Assembly: GCA_007376205.1 (NCBI GenBank) | Contig: VMFU01000003.1 | Coordinates: 62,001-126,000 of the forward strand | Reading direction: 5' to 3' | Source of the DNA: Candidatus Peregrinibacteria bacterium Gr01-1014_25 | Lineage (GTDB): Bacteria; Patescibacteriota; Gracilibacteria; Peribacterales; Peribacteraceae | DNA length: 64,000 bases | Shown here: piece by piece, positions 9,175 through 18,023 of the stretch | Layout: every line of letters starts with the position of its first letter | Position numbering within the stretch: position 1 is the stretch's first letter | Position numbers and translations under genes: made by a program | Notes under the pieces: model-generated | Told to the model about the DNA's origin: nothing | What the model saw: the letters and a program-made list of their open reading frames with translations, nothing else | Database searches by the model: none

Positions 9175-10231
9175 GCTGTTCTCGCAATGTCCTCATCATC
9201 TCTAACGTCACCCCCAAGTTCTGGAGGCACGCGAGGGTTTCGCCGTAGCGCTCGTCGGCGCGCAGGAGGTAGTTCAGGTAGCTCCTTGCGTGCGTGCGAC
9301 TAGACGGCACGGGGGAATCGGGATCAATGGGGGAGTGGTCGCGCATGTACGGATTGCTCGTGATGCGGATACGCTCACCCGAGGAGAGGTAGATCGTACC
9401 GTGGCGCGCCTCGCGCATGGGTAGCACACAATCGAACATATCAACGCCGCGTTTGACGGCCTGCCGCATCTGCTCCAGCCTGCCGACGCCCATCAGGTAG
9501 CGCGGCTTCTGCGCCGGGAGCAGAGGGCAGACGACGTCGAGAATGTCCATCATCTCCGCCTCGGTCTCGCCCACGGCGAGTCCACCGATCGCGTAGCCGT
9601 CGAAATCCATGGCGACGAGTTCCTGAACGCAGCGTTCGCGCAGATCCCGCTCCAAGCCGCCTTGGACGATGGCGAAGAGGGACGGCGGCGACGGGGATGT
9701 TGCTTTCAGTTCGTCATGGACTTCCTTGCATCGCTTCGCCCAGCGGAGGGTGCGCTCGACGGCCGCGATTTGGACTTCCCTCGGCGCCGTCGACGGCGGG
9801 CATTCGTCGAAGCAGAGGATGATGTCCGCGCCGAGCGTGTGCTGAATGCGGATCGATTCCTCCGGCCCGAGGAAGAGCGCAGTACCGTCGAGGTGCGACT
9901 GGAAATGCACGCCCGCGTCGGTCACGTCCCGCAGGTCCGTGAGCGAAAACACTTGAAAACCGCCCGAATCCGTGATGATCGGCTTGCGCCACCCCGTGAA
10001 GGCGTGCAGACCTCCGGCGTCTCGCACGACCGTCTCGCCGGGACGGATGTGCAGGTGATAGGTATTGCAGAGCAGGATGTCCGCGCCGAGGGATTCCAAG
10101 TCCTCCAGTGTGATCCCGCGCATCGCTCCGCCGGTGCCGACGGGCATGAAGCACGGCGTTGGAATGTCGCCGTGAGCGGTGCGGATGATTCCGCGCCGGC
10201 CAAGAGGGGAGGATGCGAGGAGGGAGAACAT
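9164..10231 (-). CDS. tgt: tRNA-guanine transglycosylase lacking the zinc site
   Basis: 355 residues. It exchanges G34 for a 7-deazaguanine base in tRNAs with GUN anticodons. Catalytic motifs are present: TDSGGFQVFSL, GGLAVGE and the nucleophile region GVDMFDCVLPMREARHG. In the C-terminal zinc site, where the family has CxCxxC and a His about 25 residues on, this protein reads DPDSPVPSSRTHARSYL and CLQNLG, so all four ligands are replaced (Ser, Val, Ser and Gln by my alignment). A TATCGT box (10240-10245, reverse) ends 8 bases from the start. It overlaps the 3' end of rplU by 11 bases, convergent. Confidence 0.93.
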   Translation of the reverse strand: MFSLLASSPLGRRGIIRTAHGDIPTPCFMPVGTGGAMRGITLEDLESLGADILLCNTYHLHIRPGETVVRDAGGLHAFTGWRKPIITDSGGFQVFSLTDLRDVTDAGVHFQSHLDGTALFLGPEESIRIQHTLGADIILCFDECPPSTAPREVQIAAVERTLRWAKRCKEVHDELKATSPSPPSLFAIVQGGLERDLRERCVQELVAMDFDGYAIGGLAVGETEAEMMDILDVVCPLLPAQKPRYLMGVGRLEQMRQAVKRGVDMFDCVLPMREARHGTIYLSSGERIRITSNPYMRDHSPIDPDSPVPSSRTHARSYLNYLLRADERYGETLACLQNLGVTLEMMRTLREQLTP

Positions 10232-10284
10232 GCGACGAGACGATACCTTGTATCCCGCATCTTGTATCTTGTATCGTCGTGGCC

Positions 10285-10692
10285 ATGCTTCTCAAACTCC
10301 CCCAGGAACCCTCGCAGATCGCTACGACGATCGTGCGCATTTCGTTCGGCGTTTCGCTGATGTTCGTCGCGCTCGCGCATTTCAGCGATCTGCAGTCCTT
10401 CTCCCTCGTCGTGAGCGACGGATTGGAATTCCTCGGACCCCTGCCGCGACTGTGGGCCTATATCCAGCCGAGCCTCATGCTCTTCGGCGGCGCCCTGCTC
10501 GCCATCAACCGCTTTCCGATTCTCGCGACGTGGTGCGCGGGCGTCGCGCTCGCCGTCATTCCCGTGGGCATGCTCTCGAAAACCATCTTCGGTCTGGACT
10601 TGGCCGACATGATGGCATCGGCGATCAACGCGTGGATCTGGCTGCTCATCTTCCTGGCGATCGTGAAGATGACAGCGCCGGCGAAGAGCTAA
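10285..10692 (+). CDS. small membrane protein, DoxX-like
   Basis: 135 residues from the ATG at 10285 (MLLKLPQEPSQ). Four hydrophobic segments alternate with short loops, and FGVSLMFVALAHFSD plus a PSLMLFGGALL helix resemble the DoxX/SURF4 fold; the assignment is weak. It diverges from tgt: TATCGT boxes on both strands lie in a short region of TTGTATC repeats (10247-10277). Confidence 0.65.
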   Translation: MLLKLPQEPSQIATTIVRISFGVSLMFVALAHFSDLQSFSLVVSDGLEFLGPLPRLWAYIQPSLMLFGGALLAINRFPILATWCAGVALAVIPVGMLSKTIFGLDLADMMASAINAWIWLLIFLAIVKMTAPAKS

Positions 10693-10695
10693 ACG

Positions 10696-11361
10696 TCACT
10701 TCGCCTTCTTCTCCGTGCCGTCGTGCTTGAGCACGATCCGGTCGATGAGACCGTAGTCGAGCGCCTCCTTCGCGGTCATGAACTTGTCGCGCTCGGTGTC
10801 GTTGATGACCTTGTCCAGCGGCTTGCCCGTGTGCTTCGCGATGAGCTGGTTGAGCAACTGCTTCGTTTTGATGATGTGATCCGCGTGGATGGCGATATCC
10901 GTCGCTTGACCCTCCGTTCCACCGAGCGGTTGGTGAATCATGATCTCGGCGTGTTCGAGCGCGAACCGCTTACCCTTGGCGCCCCCCATCAGGATGATCG
11001 CCCCACCGCTCGCCGCCATGCCGAGACACACCGTCGAGATGTCGGGCTGCACATACTGCATCGTGTCGTACATCGCGAGCGTGGAACTGACCTGCCCGCC
11101 CGGCGAATTCACGTAGAGCGTGATGTCCTGCTTGGCGTCTTCTTTCTCCAGGAAGAGGAGTTGCGCGATGATGGAATTCGCGATGTCGTCGTTGATCGGC
11201 GTTCCGAGGAACACGATCCGTTCTTCGAGCAGACGGGAGTAGATGTCGTAGACGCGCTCGCCGAATTGCGTCTTTTCGATGACCGTCGGAATCAGCGTGC
11301 TGTGCGGCGTCAGCCGTCCGAGGGAGATCTGCTTGGCGACGGACTGGATGGTGGGATGCAT
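10696..11361 (-). CDS. clpP: ATP-dependent Clp protease proteolytic subunit
   Basis: 221 residues. Canonical ClpP: S118 in [10 protein letters not shown]143 in MIHQPLGG and D192 in [12 protein letters not shown] form the triad; [19 protein letters not shown] is the oxyanion strand. The N-terminal [15 protein letters not shown] contacts the ATPase. It degrades proteins unfolded by ClpX or ClpC, neither of which is in the window. The nucleophile context is AASGG rather than the commoner AASMG. A copy of the dispersed TCCGATTCCC repeat lies directly upstream of its start (11365-11397). Confidence 0.97.
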   Translation of the reverse strand: MHPTIQSVAKQISLGRLTPHSTLIPTVIEKTQFGERVYDIYSRLLEERIVFLGTPINDDIANSIIAQLLFLEKEDAKQDITLYVNSPGGQVSSTLAMYDTMQYVQPDISTVCLGMAASGGAIILMGGAKGKRFALEHAEIMIHQPLGGTEGQATDIAIHADHIIKTKQLLNQLIAKHTGKPLDKVINDTERDKFMTAKEALDYGLIDRIVLKHDGTEKKAK

Positions 11362-11364
11362 AAT

Positions 11365-11397
11365 GAGGGATTCGGGAAGAGGGAATCGGACGGGGAG
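11365..11397 (-). repeat. dispersed repeat A, copy 1 (leader of clpP)
   Basis: On the reverse strand the element reads GTCCGATTCCCTC then TTCCCGAATCCCTC, ending 3 bases before the clpP start. Related copies: 12846-12881, 19083-19110, 50741-50781 and 60911-60954. Confidence 0.6.
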
Positions 11398-11486
11398 ACC
11401 TAACTGTAGTGAGTCGCATCTATTCTACACCAACAGCATGGTCCGCAGCAGTAGGCATGACGAAAGAATGTTGTCGTGTAGACATG

Positions 11487-11492
11487 TAGACT
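11487..11492 (+). promoter_or_regulatory. -10 box TAGACT of miaA
   Basis: TAGACT ends 9 bases before the miaA ATG (11502). No Shine-Dalgarno is present in the remaining gap. Confidence 0.5.
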
Positions 11493-11501
11493 TCCCCCGA
11501 C

Positions 11502-12452
11502 ATGACGGTGGAATCCTGGCAACGGCTCGTCGAGCGGCACCTTGTGTCCTCACGCAATCCGCTCATCGTGATCCTAGGGCCAACCGCGAGCGGGAAGACC
11601 GCCTTCTCATTGCGGGTTTGCGAACAGATACGGAACGGCAGCCACGGATGGTGCGGTGCGGAGGTGGTGAACGCCGATTCACGCCAGCTCTTCCGCCACC
11701 TCGATATCGGCACGGCGAAAATTGCCGCATCCGAGATGCAGGGCATCCCCCACCATCTCATCGACGTCCGCGATCCGCGCGAGCCAGTATCGGTCGGCTG
11801 GTACCAGGAGCAGGCGACTGCGGCCATTGACGATATCCTTAAGCGCCAGAGCGTCCCCGTGCTCGTCGGCGGTTCCATGCTGTACATCAGCGCGATCGTT
11901 GACGGCCTCAAGCCCCTGCCGCCCGCCGATCCCGCTCTGCGAAAGCGCTTGAGCGGGGAATATGACCGCGACGGCGGCGCTTCACTTCTACGGCGGCTCG
12001 CCTCACTCGATCCCGAATCGGCCCGCGCGATCGACCAGCGCAACAAGGTGTACCTCGTTCGCGCGATGGAGCTGTGCGAATCCGCTGGTATGCCGGCTTC
12101 CCGCCAGAAAGTGACTGCACAAGCACCGTACGACTTGTTGATGCTTGGCATGGATTGGCCGCGTGCAGAGCTGCATCACAGGATCAACGAACGGACGCAC
12201 CAGCTCTTTGCTGCGGGATGGGTGGAAGAAGTCGAAGGATTGCTGCGCAGGGGATACGGCGCGGACGATCCGGGCATGATCAGTCATGGGTACCGGGAGA
12301 TAGCGAATGCGATGGTGGATGGTAGATGGCAGATGACGGCAGAAGACGCCAATGCACTGGCCTCCGCTGTCGCGGCAAAAACTCGACAGTACGCCAAGCG
12401 GCAGATGACGTGGTGGAGGAACGATGCGAGAATCTCTTGGGTCAAAGGATAA
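11502..12452 (+). CDS. miaA: tRNA dimethylallyltransferase
   Basis: 316 residues, typical. It transfers a dimethylallyl group to A37 of tRNAs reading UNN codons. Visible: P-loop GPTASGKTAF, the NADSRQLFRHLDIGTAK substrate region, HHLIDVRDP, VGGSMLYISAIVDGL and YAKRQMTWWRND near the C-terminus. The segment NAMVDGRWQMTAED (about 269-282) is encoded by a 15-mer that recurs exactly at 59789-59803, so a short repeat may have entered the gene in frame. It faces clpP across a shared 140-base promoter region. Confidence 0.96.
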   Translation: MTVESWQRLVERHLVSSRNPLIVILGPTASGKTAFSLRVCEQIRNGSHGWCGAEVVNADSRQLFRHLDIGTAKIAASEMQGIPHHLIDVRDPREPVSVGWYQEQATAAIDDILKRQSVPVLVGGSMLYISAIVDGLKPLPPADPALRKRLSGEYDRDGGASLLRRLASLDPESARAIDQRNKVYLVRAMELCESAGMPASRQKVTAQAPYDLLMLGMDWPRAELHHRINERTHQLFAAGWVEEVEGLLRRGYGADDPGMISHGYREIANAMVDGRWQMTAEDANALASAVAAKTRQYAKRQMTWWRNDARISWVKG

Positions 12453-12524
12453 ATCCGAATTTCGAAAATCGAACAATGCTGAAATTCGAATATTCGAATT
12501 TGTTCGGATTTCGAGCTTGGATTT
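12453..12524. repeat. AT-rich TTCGAATTT/TTCGGATTT repeat (family B)
   Basis: The intergenic stretch after miaA consists of variants of GAATTTCGAAA, ATTCGAATATTCGAAT and TTCGGATTTCGAG, far more AT-rich than its surroundings. Related sequence lies at 29550-29580 inside transketolase and at 32930-32952 before gnd. Confidence 0.6.
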
Positions 12525-12845
12525 TCACCCTTGCATCCCTGCCTTCAGTGATTCCAGCCTGCTGCGCGTCGGATCGATGACAAGGCGCTCCTCGATGCTG
12601 GCGACCGTCGCGGCAGCCTGCTCCGTCGCGCTTGCGATCGTCGCGGCGTCCCTCGACTTCAGGGCGTCATTGAGGATCTGCACCTGCTGATCGGCCCGTG
12701 CCTCGGTCGCGGCCAGTTCGGCTCCCTGGCGCTGTGAAGCCAGAATTTCCGCGCGCAGCGCATCGAGTTGCCTTTGCGCGTCCAGAACGTTCTGCGGCAG
12801 GGATTCCTTCTGCGTGAGGCCGCGTTCAATGGGAGGAGTTGGCAT
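12525..12845 (-). CDS. coiled-coil hypothetical protein
   Basis: 106 residues. Almost entirely predicted helix with heptad-like Leu/Ala spacing (LDAQRQLDALRAEILASQRQ) and Ala-rich repeats. No signal peptide or known domain. First of three small reverse-strand genes (with 12894-13283 and 13335-13613) between miaA and recG. A repeat-A copy sits against its start codon. Confidence 0.55.
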   Translation of the reverse strand: MPTPPIERGLTQKESLPQNVLDAQRQLDALRAEILASQRQGAELAATEARADQQVQILNDALKSRDAATIASATEQAAATVASIEERLVIDPTRSRLESLKAGMQG

Positions 12846-12881
12846 GAGGGATTCGGGAATGGGGAATCGGACAGGAGGGAC
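12846..12881 (-). repeat. dispersed repeat A, copy 2
   Basis: The reverse strand reads GTCCGATTCCCCATTCCCG then AATCCCTC, ending directly at the ATG of the 106-residue gene. Same placement relative to a start codon as copies 1 and 3. Confidence 0.6.
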
Positions 12882-12893
12882 GGAAGAAGCTGT

Positions 12894-13283
12894 TTAGAAC
12901 TTGAAGACGTCGTAGCCGTTGGATTCGATGCGCTCTTTCATGTTCCAGAGCTGCTCGATCATGGTTTCCAGATGGGGGGAGGAATTCGGGGTCTTCGTGC
13001 TGCGGTAGAATTCTTCGATGAGGCGGAGCTGGTCCGCGAGGTTGATGAGAGCGAGGTTCGTCTTGTCCTTCCACTCCTGCGGTAATGCGTCGTATACGCT
13101 CGCGTTCAGAAGGCTTTCGGGCTTGGACGAGTCGATCTCCTTGCTGTCCAGAAGCTCCATGACACGCTTGAGAAAGGTTGCATGCTCGTCGCGCATCCCT
13201 CCAGCGATCGCCTGCCCGGCCTTGACCTGCTTGGCCTCGGAGAGGTCCTGATGCTGCGCGATGGACTGGGAGAACGTCGGCAT
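12894..13283 (-). CDS. hypothetical soluble helical protein
   Basis: 129 residues, no signal peptide or membrane segment. Charged helices (EHATFLKRVMELLDSKEID, LALINLADQLRLIEEFYRS) and a C-terminal NGYDVFKF tail. No family recognised. The clean reading frame among small co-oriented genes supports it being real. Confidence 0.6.
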   Translation of the reverse strand: MPTFSQSIAQHQDLSEAKQVKAGQAIAGGMRDEHATFLKRVMELLDSKEIDSSKPESLLNASVYDALPQEWKDKTNLALINLADQLRLIEEFYRSTKTPNSSPHLETMIEQLWNMKERIESNGYDVFKF

Positions 13284-13334
13284 GTCGTCAGTGTAGCACC
13301 GTTGCCGGTACCAAAGAGCGGGTGGGAAGCGGAA

Positions 13335-13613
13335 TTACCGAACACGGTTCTCTTTGACTTCCTTCTCGCTCTCCCGCACGCGCTCCAACTGGCGTTCCAT
13401 GCGCTCGCGCTTGGCGGTCTTGCTCACCGTGCGGCGGCTCGGGTGCATCATGTTGCGCACCCAGGCCTGCCTCGTCGTCGATTCGAGCAGGGCGGCCGTC
13501 TGCTCCGCGGCCTCAATCGTGACCGTGTGCGTCTGGTACGCAAGAGCAAGGAACCCTGCGACGGCGACGCCGAAGAGGGCAAGGGCACGCCGATGTTTCT
13601 TGGCGGTGTTCAT
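13335..13613 (-). CDS. small single-pass membrane protein
   Basis: 92 residues: a basic start (MNTAKKHRR), one hydrophobic helix (ALALFGVAVAGFLALAY), then a charged, largely helical tail (KRERMERQLERVRESEKEV). Topology suggests N-in with the tail outside. A reverse-strand TATACT lies about 25 bases upstream in an imperfect palindrome (TTATGC/GCATAA, 13633-13654). Function unknown. Confidence 0.55.
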   Translation of the reverse strand: MNTAKKHRRALALFGVAVAGFLALAYQTHTVTIEAAEQTAALLESTTRQAWVRNMMHPSRRTVSKTAKRERMERQLERVRESEKEVKENRVR

Positions 13614-13749
13614 ACCGGGAAGGGGAATGGGTGTTATGCAATAAGTATAGCATAAAACGTCGAGAAAGCCAAAGAGAGCGGAGAAATGGGACTTCCAAGG
13701 CCTCCGACTCCGGTTGCCTTGGCTGCCGTGTTTGCCTCATCCTCTCCGT

Positions 13750-15786
13750 GTGGTCGCGTTGGATACCCCCGTCGGCAAAGTTCTGCGGACGACGACGGCT
13801 TTCCTGCAGGCGCTGGAGGCCATGGAGATCCGGACCGTGAAAGAGCTGCTTCTCTACCTGCCGCGCGCGCACGAGGATTTGAGTGATCTGCAGACCCTCG
13901 CCAACGCTCCGCTCGGCGAAAAAGTCGTCATCCGCGGAACGATATCACGCCTGAAGGCCGTGCGGATTCGCGGTCGCAGAACCCTCGTGACGGCGCTGTT
14001 CACCGACGAGGAGGGCGGCCAGGCCGAGGCGGTATGGTTCAACCAGCCGCACGTCAAACGCATGCTCGCGGACGATGAACCCGTCGTGCTCACGGGCAAG
14101 CTGCGCGAGGAGCGGGCGAAGCTGCAGTTCATGAGTCCGCAATTCGAGCGAGCGGGGACCAGGCCGCTCGTGCACTCCGGGCGGCTCGTTCCCGTCTATC
14201 CGCAACACGACGTCATCACGAGCCGCTGGCTCCGCGAAAAGATGGTTCTGGTCCGCGACGCCATTCCGCTCCTGCCCGAAACGCTGCCGGAGGATGTTCT
14301 GCGCGACGAAAACCTGCCGTCGAGGGCGGTGGCCATCGATGCGTTGCATTTTCCGGACGATGTCGATGCCGTGGAGCGCGCCCGCGGGCGCATGGCGTTT
14401 GAGGAGCTCTTCATGTTCCAGCGCGCCGCCCTTGAACGCAAGCGCGACTGGCAGGGGGTTTCGCAGGAGCGGCTGCGCATTCCGATGGAGCCGCAGTTCG
14501 TCCGGCAGTTTTTCGCCTCGCTGAAGTTCACGCCGACCGCCAGCCAGAAGATCGCCATCTACGAAATTCTCAAGGACATGGAGAAGGACGTGCCGATGTC
14601 GCGACTCCTCGAAGGGGATGTCGGATCCGGCAAGACGCTCGTTGCCGTCGTCGTTATGGCGAGCGCCCTGCGGGCTGGCGGCCAATGCGCGCTCATGGTG
14701 CCGACGGAGGTCCTCGCCCGGCAGCATGCGGAGACTGTCACGCGTCTCCTCGTGACGTTCCATGCGCACATGCAGCGGGAGGGCGTGACGTCGTTCCTCC
14801 TGCCTCGCGTGCAGCTGCTCACCGGCTCGACGCCGGCATCGGAAGCCACGGGTATTCGCACGGCAGCCGCTGCGGGGACGATCGATATTCTCATCGGAAC
14901 CCATGCACTCATCGAAGACGGCGTGCGCTTCCGGGACCTAAAGCTCGCCATCGTCGACGAGCAGCACCGCTTCGGCGTCGTTCAGCGGGCAAGACTCAAG
15001 GACAAGGGATCGCCGCACTTCCTGGCGATGACGGCGACGCCGATTCCCCGCACGTTGGCTCTCACCGCATTCGGCGATCACGACCTCTCCGTACTCCTCG
15101 AGAAACCCGGGAATCGCCGCGCGATCGCGACGCGTGTCGTCCCGCCCGCCGATCGCGCAACCGTTGAGCGTTTCATCGACCGCGAGATCACCTCCGGCAG
15201 GCAGGCGTTCGTCATCTGCCCGCTGATCGACGCATCGTCGGCGGACGAACTTCAGGAAGTGACGAACGTCGCGCAGGAGGTGGAACGCCTTCGCACCGCG
15301 TTTCCGCGCCGGCGCATCACCAGTCTGCACGGGCGCATGCGGCCGCAGGAGAAAGAGGAGACGATGCGGCAATTCAAGGCGGGCGCATTCGACATCCTCG
15401 TCTCCACGGCGGTCATCGAAGTCGGCATCGACGTGCCCAACAGCACGGTCATCGTCATCGAAGGGGCCGAACGCTTCGGCCTGGCGCAGCTGCATCAATT
15501 CCGCGGTCGCGTCGGACGTGCGGAACACAAGAGCCACTGCTTCCTCTTCACGACGACACCGGCGCAGGCGCTGTCGCCACGGCTCAAGGCGATGGAGGAA
15601 TACGACTCCGGATTCCATCTGGCGGAGATCGATCTGAAGCTGCGCGGCCCGGGGGATATGTTCGGCATCCGCCAGAGCGGCATTCCCGAAGGCCTCGCCC
15701 CCCTGCTGCTCTCGCCCGAACTCGTCATGCGTGCCCGGCGCGCTGCGGAGCGCACGATGGGGATGGCATCGGAACGAGGCGCGTGA
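13750..15786 (+). CDS. recG: ATP-dependent DNA helicase RecG
   Basis: 678 residues if started at the GTG at 13750; an ATG at 13714 adds 12 residues that look unlike the family start, and TTG 13759 is also possible. The protein begins with the conserved LDTPVGKV, followed by the wedge/OB region (VVIRGTISRLKAVRIRGRRT) and the helicase core: Walker A GDVGSGKTLVA, DEQHRFGV (DExH), TATPIPRTL and QLHQFRGRVGRAEHKSHC. RecG remodels stalled forks and Holliday junctions. Length is normal. Confidence 0.96.
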   Translation: MVALDTPVGKVLRTTTAFLQALEAMEIRTVKELLLYLPRAHEDLSDLQTLANAPLGEKVVIRGTISRLKAVRIRGRRTLVTALFTDEEGGQAEAVWFNQPHVKRMLADDEPVVLTGKLREERAKLQFMSPQFERAGTRPLVHSGRLVPVYPQHDVITSRWLREKMVLVRDAIPLLPETLPEDVLRDENLPSRAVAIDALHFPDDVDAVERARGRMAFEELFMFQRAALERKRDWQGVSQERLRIPMEPQFVRQFFASLKFTPTASQKIAIYEILKDMEKDVPMSRLLEGDVGSGKTLVAVVVMASALRAGGQCALMVPTEVLARQHAETVTRLLVTFHAHMQREGVTSFLLPRVQLLTGSTPASEATGIRTAAAAGTIDILIGTHALIEDGVRFRDLKLAIVDEQHRFGVVQRARLKDKGSPHFLAMTATPIPRTLALTAFGDHDLSVLLEKPGNRRAIATRVVPPADRATVERFIDREITSGRQAFVICPLIDASSADELQEVTNVAQEVERLRTAFPRRRITSLHGRMRPQEKEETMRQFKAGAFDILVSTAVIEVGIDVPNSTVIVIEGAERFGLAQLHQFRGRVGRAEHKSHCFLFTTTPAQALSPRLKAMEEYDSGFHLAEIDLKLRGPGDMFGIRQSGIPEGLAPLLLSPELVMRARRAAERTMGMASERGA

Positions 15787-15858
15787 GCCCGTCTGATCGC
15801 GCCACGAACCACACTTTGCACTTTGCATTCTTCTTTTTTGATCTACAATCTCCTCACT

Positions 15859-16500
15859 ATGGCCGATCCGCAGCCACCGGCAGGAGGAACCCAGCCCCCG
15901 CGTCCCGGCGATCCCGTCCCCACAGGGGGACTTGACCCCACGCAGGTCTTCTCGGCTCCGCCTCCGCCGCCTCCCCAGTCCGGTCAGACCGGAGGGCGGG
16001 GCGACGATGATGCCATTCCACAAGATTCCGGCCCGCCACCGCCACCTCCGGGTGTCACGGCGACGAAGGAGATGGGATATGACGACGAGGACCTGCGGGT
16101 GCTCGGCGAGGTGGGCAATTATCGCTTCGGCTCCATTACCTCCGGGCTCACAAACGAGAACATCCGCGTCCCCGCGCACGAGGGGGCGACGTTTAATGAG
16201 CAGCAGTTCCTCACATTGCTCCGCGGAAGCATTTCCCTCACGCGCGACGAAAAGTGGCGCATCATCCAGGCCGTGCCGAAATTGAGCCAGTTTCAGGTCG
16301 ACGAGCTGCAGAAGATTCTCGAGGAGGAAAAGCGCAAGTTCGGCGAACTGTCGCCCAAGCACCTGTCGCAGCTCATGAAACTGGAGCAGAAGCATGCGGA
16401 GGATTGGAAGGATCTGCAGACCATCTCGGTCCAGGAGGGTGTCCGGTCCAAGGAGCAGGGCGAAGCCGAGCAGATTCGCAAACAGCTGGGGTTGTCGTAA
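15859..16500 (+). CDS. proline-rich hypothetical protein with C-terminal helices
   Basis: 213 residues from the ATG at 15859. The first 80 residues are Pro/Gly-rich and likely disordered (PPPPPPQSG, GPPPPPPGV). The C-terminal half is helical, with an acidic LTRDEKWRIIQAVPKLSQFQ block and a long charged helix. No signal peptide. A -10 box TACAAT (15844-15849) ends 9 bases from the start, which favours this ATG over the one 36 bases upstream. Function unknown. Confidence 0.65.
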   Translation: MADPQPPAGGTQPPRPGDPVPTGGLDPTQVFSAPPPPPPQSGQTGGRGDDDAIPQDSGPPPPPPGVTATKEMGYDDEDLRVLGEVGNYRFGSITSGLTNENIRVPAHEGATFNEQQFLTLLRGSISLTRDEKWRIIQAVPKLSQFQVDELQKILEEEKRKFGELSPKHLSQLMKLEQKHAEDWKDLQTISVQEGVRSKEQGEAEQIRKQLGLS

Positions 16501-16513
16501 GTGACGAGCAGAA

Positions 16514-16604
16514 TGGCGGTGGGAGTGGGATTCGAACCCACGAGACCCTTGAGGGGCCTACCTGATTTCAAGTCAGGCGCCTTCAACCACTCGGCCATCC
16601 CACC
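16514..16604 (-). tRNA. tRNA-Ser (UGA)
   Basis: Class II tRNA on the reverse strand: acceptor GGTGGGA/TCCCACC, anticodon loop CTTGAAA (TGA) on a CCTGA/TCAGG stem, a long variable arm (GGCCCCTCAAGGGTCT), TTCGAAT loop, discriminator G and an encoded CCA. Confidence 0.94.
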
Positions 16605-16627
16605 GTGAAAAGTATACCACGCGTTTC

Positions 16628-16655
16628 TTGCCACTCTCTCGACGCCTGCTAGACT
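16628..16655 (+). promoter_or_regulatory. promoter TTGCCA - 16 - TAGACT
   Basis: -35-like TTGCCA (16628-16633) and -10 TAGACT (16650-16655) with a 16-base spacer; the -10 ends 8 bases before the lipoprotein ATG at 16664. Confidence 0.6.
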
Positions 16656-16663
16656 CCCGGCAC

Positions 16664-17632
16664 ATGCGAAACCTCCTCCAACATCTTCCAGCACTCCTCT
16701 GTGTCATGGTGTTGAGCGGTTGCTCCTGGCTCACGCAGAGCACGAGTGATTTTGTCGTTGAAACATCCTCCTCCGCAGCCTCCATTCCCGCATCAGCCAT
16801 GGAGACGCGGCACGTTTCCTTCCGCGGCGTCGTGGAGGAGGCGGGCATCAGCGTATACATGGAGGGAACACACCGCCTGAAGGTGTCCGATGGGCAGTTC
16901 ATCCTCCTGCAAAGCGAGGAAATCGATCTCGATGCGTACGTCGGCAAGACCGTCGAAGTGTTCGGCGCCGTCCGTCCGACCGTTGAAGCGGGCGGATCCA
17001 TCATGCGCGTCGATCAGATCGCCGAGGTGGGCGTGGCGGTATCGAGCGTCTCAAGCACGGAGCCGTCGACATCATCGTTGGCCCTCTCTTCGTCTTCCAG
17101 TATCCCGCCGGTCGTGCCGCCCAAGAGCGCGCCCGCTCCCGTGCCTCAAACGAGTAAACAACCTGCCCAACCGCCCGCACCCGCTACGACGTCCAGCGCC
17201 TCGGCGATCCGTGATGAGCTCTCCTTGAGCGAAGAGCAGCGGCGACAGCTGACCGTCATGGCACGCGAGGACATCAGCGCGCACCGCTGGACGCAACAGT
17301 ACTGCTCCTCCCACATCAGCTTCTGCGTCCCCGTGCACAAGAACTGGTGGTTCAAATCCTTCAGCGCCGGAACGGACGCCCTTTGGTACGTCGAAATCGG
17401 GTCGGCGCCGATCGAATCCATCGGCACGGGGCCCATCACCGTCCGCCTGCTCTCCGGAAGCGTCGAGAGCCGCAAGGCGACGGACGGCCAAGTGCGCGTG
17501 CAGGGCGAGCTCGTTGTCGGATTCCGCAGCTGGACGGATAACCGCCACTTCGAGATCAGTGCGCCCAAGGAGCTCGAAGCAGCCGTCCGCTTCATGATCC
17601 AGGGATTGAGCGTGCCGAACACCCCCGCATGA
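16664..17632 (+). CDS. lipoprotein of unknown function
   Basis: 322 residues from the ATG at 16664. Signal helix and lipobox VLSGC (Cys 20). An OB-like beta segment follows (RHVSFRGVVEEAGISVYMEG, then DAYVGKTVEVFGAVRP), then a Ser/Pro linker (about 140-190) and a C-terminal domain with a Cys pair (YCSSHISFC) and WWFKSF. No family recognised. It overlaps the next membrane-protein gene by 4 bases (ATGA), so they are probably co-translated. Confidence 0.75.
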   Translation: MRNLLQHLPALLCVMVLSGCSWLTQSTSDFVVETSSSAASIPASAMETRHVSFRGVVEEAGISVYMEGTHRLKVSDGQFILLQSEEIDLDAYVGKTVEVFGAVRPTVEAGGSIMRVDQIAEVGVAVSSVSSTEPSTSSLALSSSSSIPPVVPPKSAPAPVPQTSKQPAQPPAPATTSSASAIRDELSLSEEQRRQLTVMAREDISAHRWTQQYCSSHISFCVPVHKNWWFKSFSAGTDALWYVEIGSAPIESIGTGPITVRLLSGSVESRKATDGQVRVQGELVVGFRSWTDNRHFEISAPKELEAAVRFMIQGLSVPNTPA

Positions 17633-17946
17633 CCATCCCATCAACGCCGCCGTCCCCCTACACTCCGCTCATCGCGACGGCCCGCCTGTACGCCGGCTGG
17701 CTCCTCGCTTGGTACGCGCTCGTCTTCGTCTTGGGAGGCTATCAGGCAACGGGCCTTCTTCCGCTCGACGTGTCGTGGCTGGAGGGGATCTACCGCTCGC
17801 CACTCGTCCTCCTCTGCGCGGCCGGAACGTTCCTGTTCCTCCTCTTAAGTGACCTGCGAAAGTTGGTCGGGCCGGGGAGCCTGCGGTCCGTCATGTTCGT
17901 CGCAATCTGGATCGGCCTCGTCTTGAGCTTTGCGCGGATGACGTAA
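17629..17946 (+). CDS. small integral membrane protein
   Basis: 105 residues with three hydrophobic segments (WLLAWYALVFVLGGY, PLVLLCAAGTFLFLLL, VMFVAIWIGLVLSFA). Coupled by ATGA to the preceding lipoprotein. No known family. Confidence 0.7.
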   Translation: MTIPSTPPSPYTPLIATARLYAGWLLAWYALVFVLGGYQATGLLPLDVSWLEGIYRSPLVLLCAAGTFLFLLLSDLRKLVGPGSLRSVMFVAIWIGLVLSFARMT

Positions 17947-18023
17947 CATCGAGTGTCATGGTGAGGTGCGAGCGATGACAAAGCTGGAAAGCTGTGAGCC
18001 ATGAACCATCACGCGATAGAACG

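Noticed and set aside
14938-16395. A 485-codon reverse ORF
   Set aside because: Antisense to recG and the following gene, with the skewed composition of a GC-rich shadow frame.
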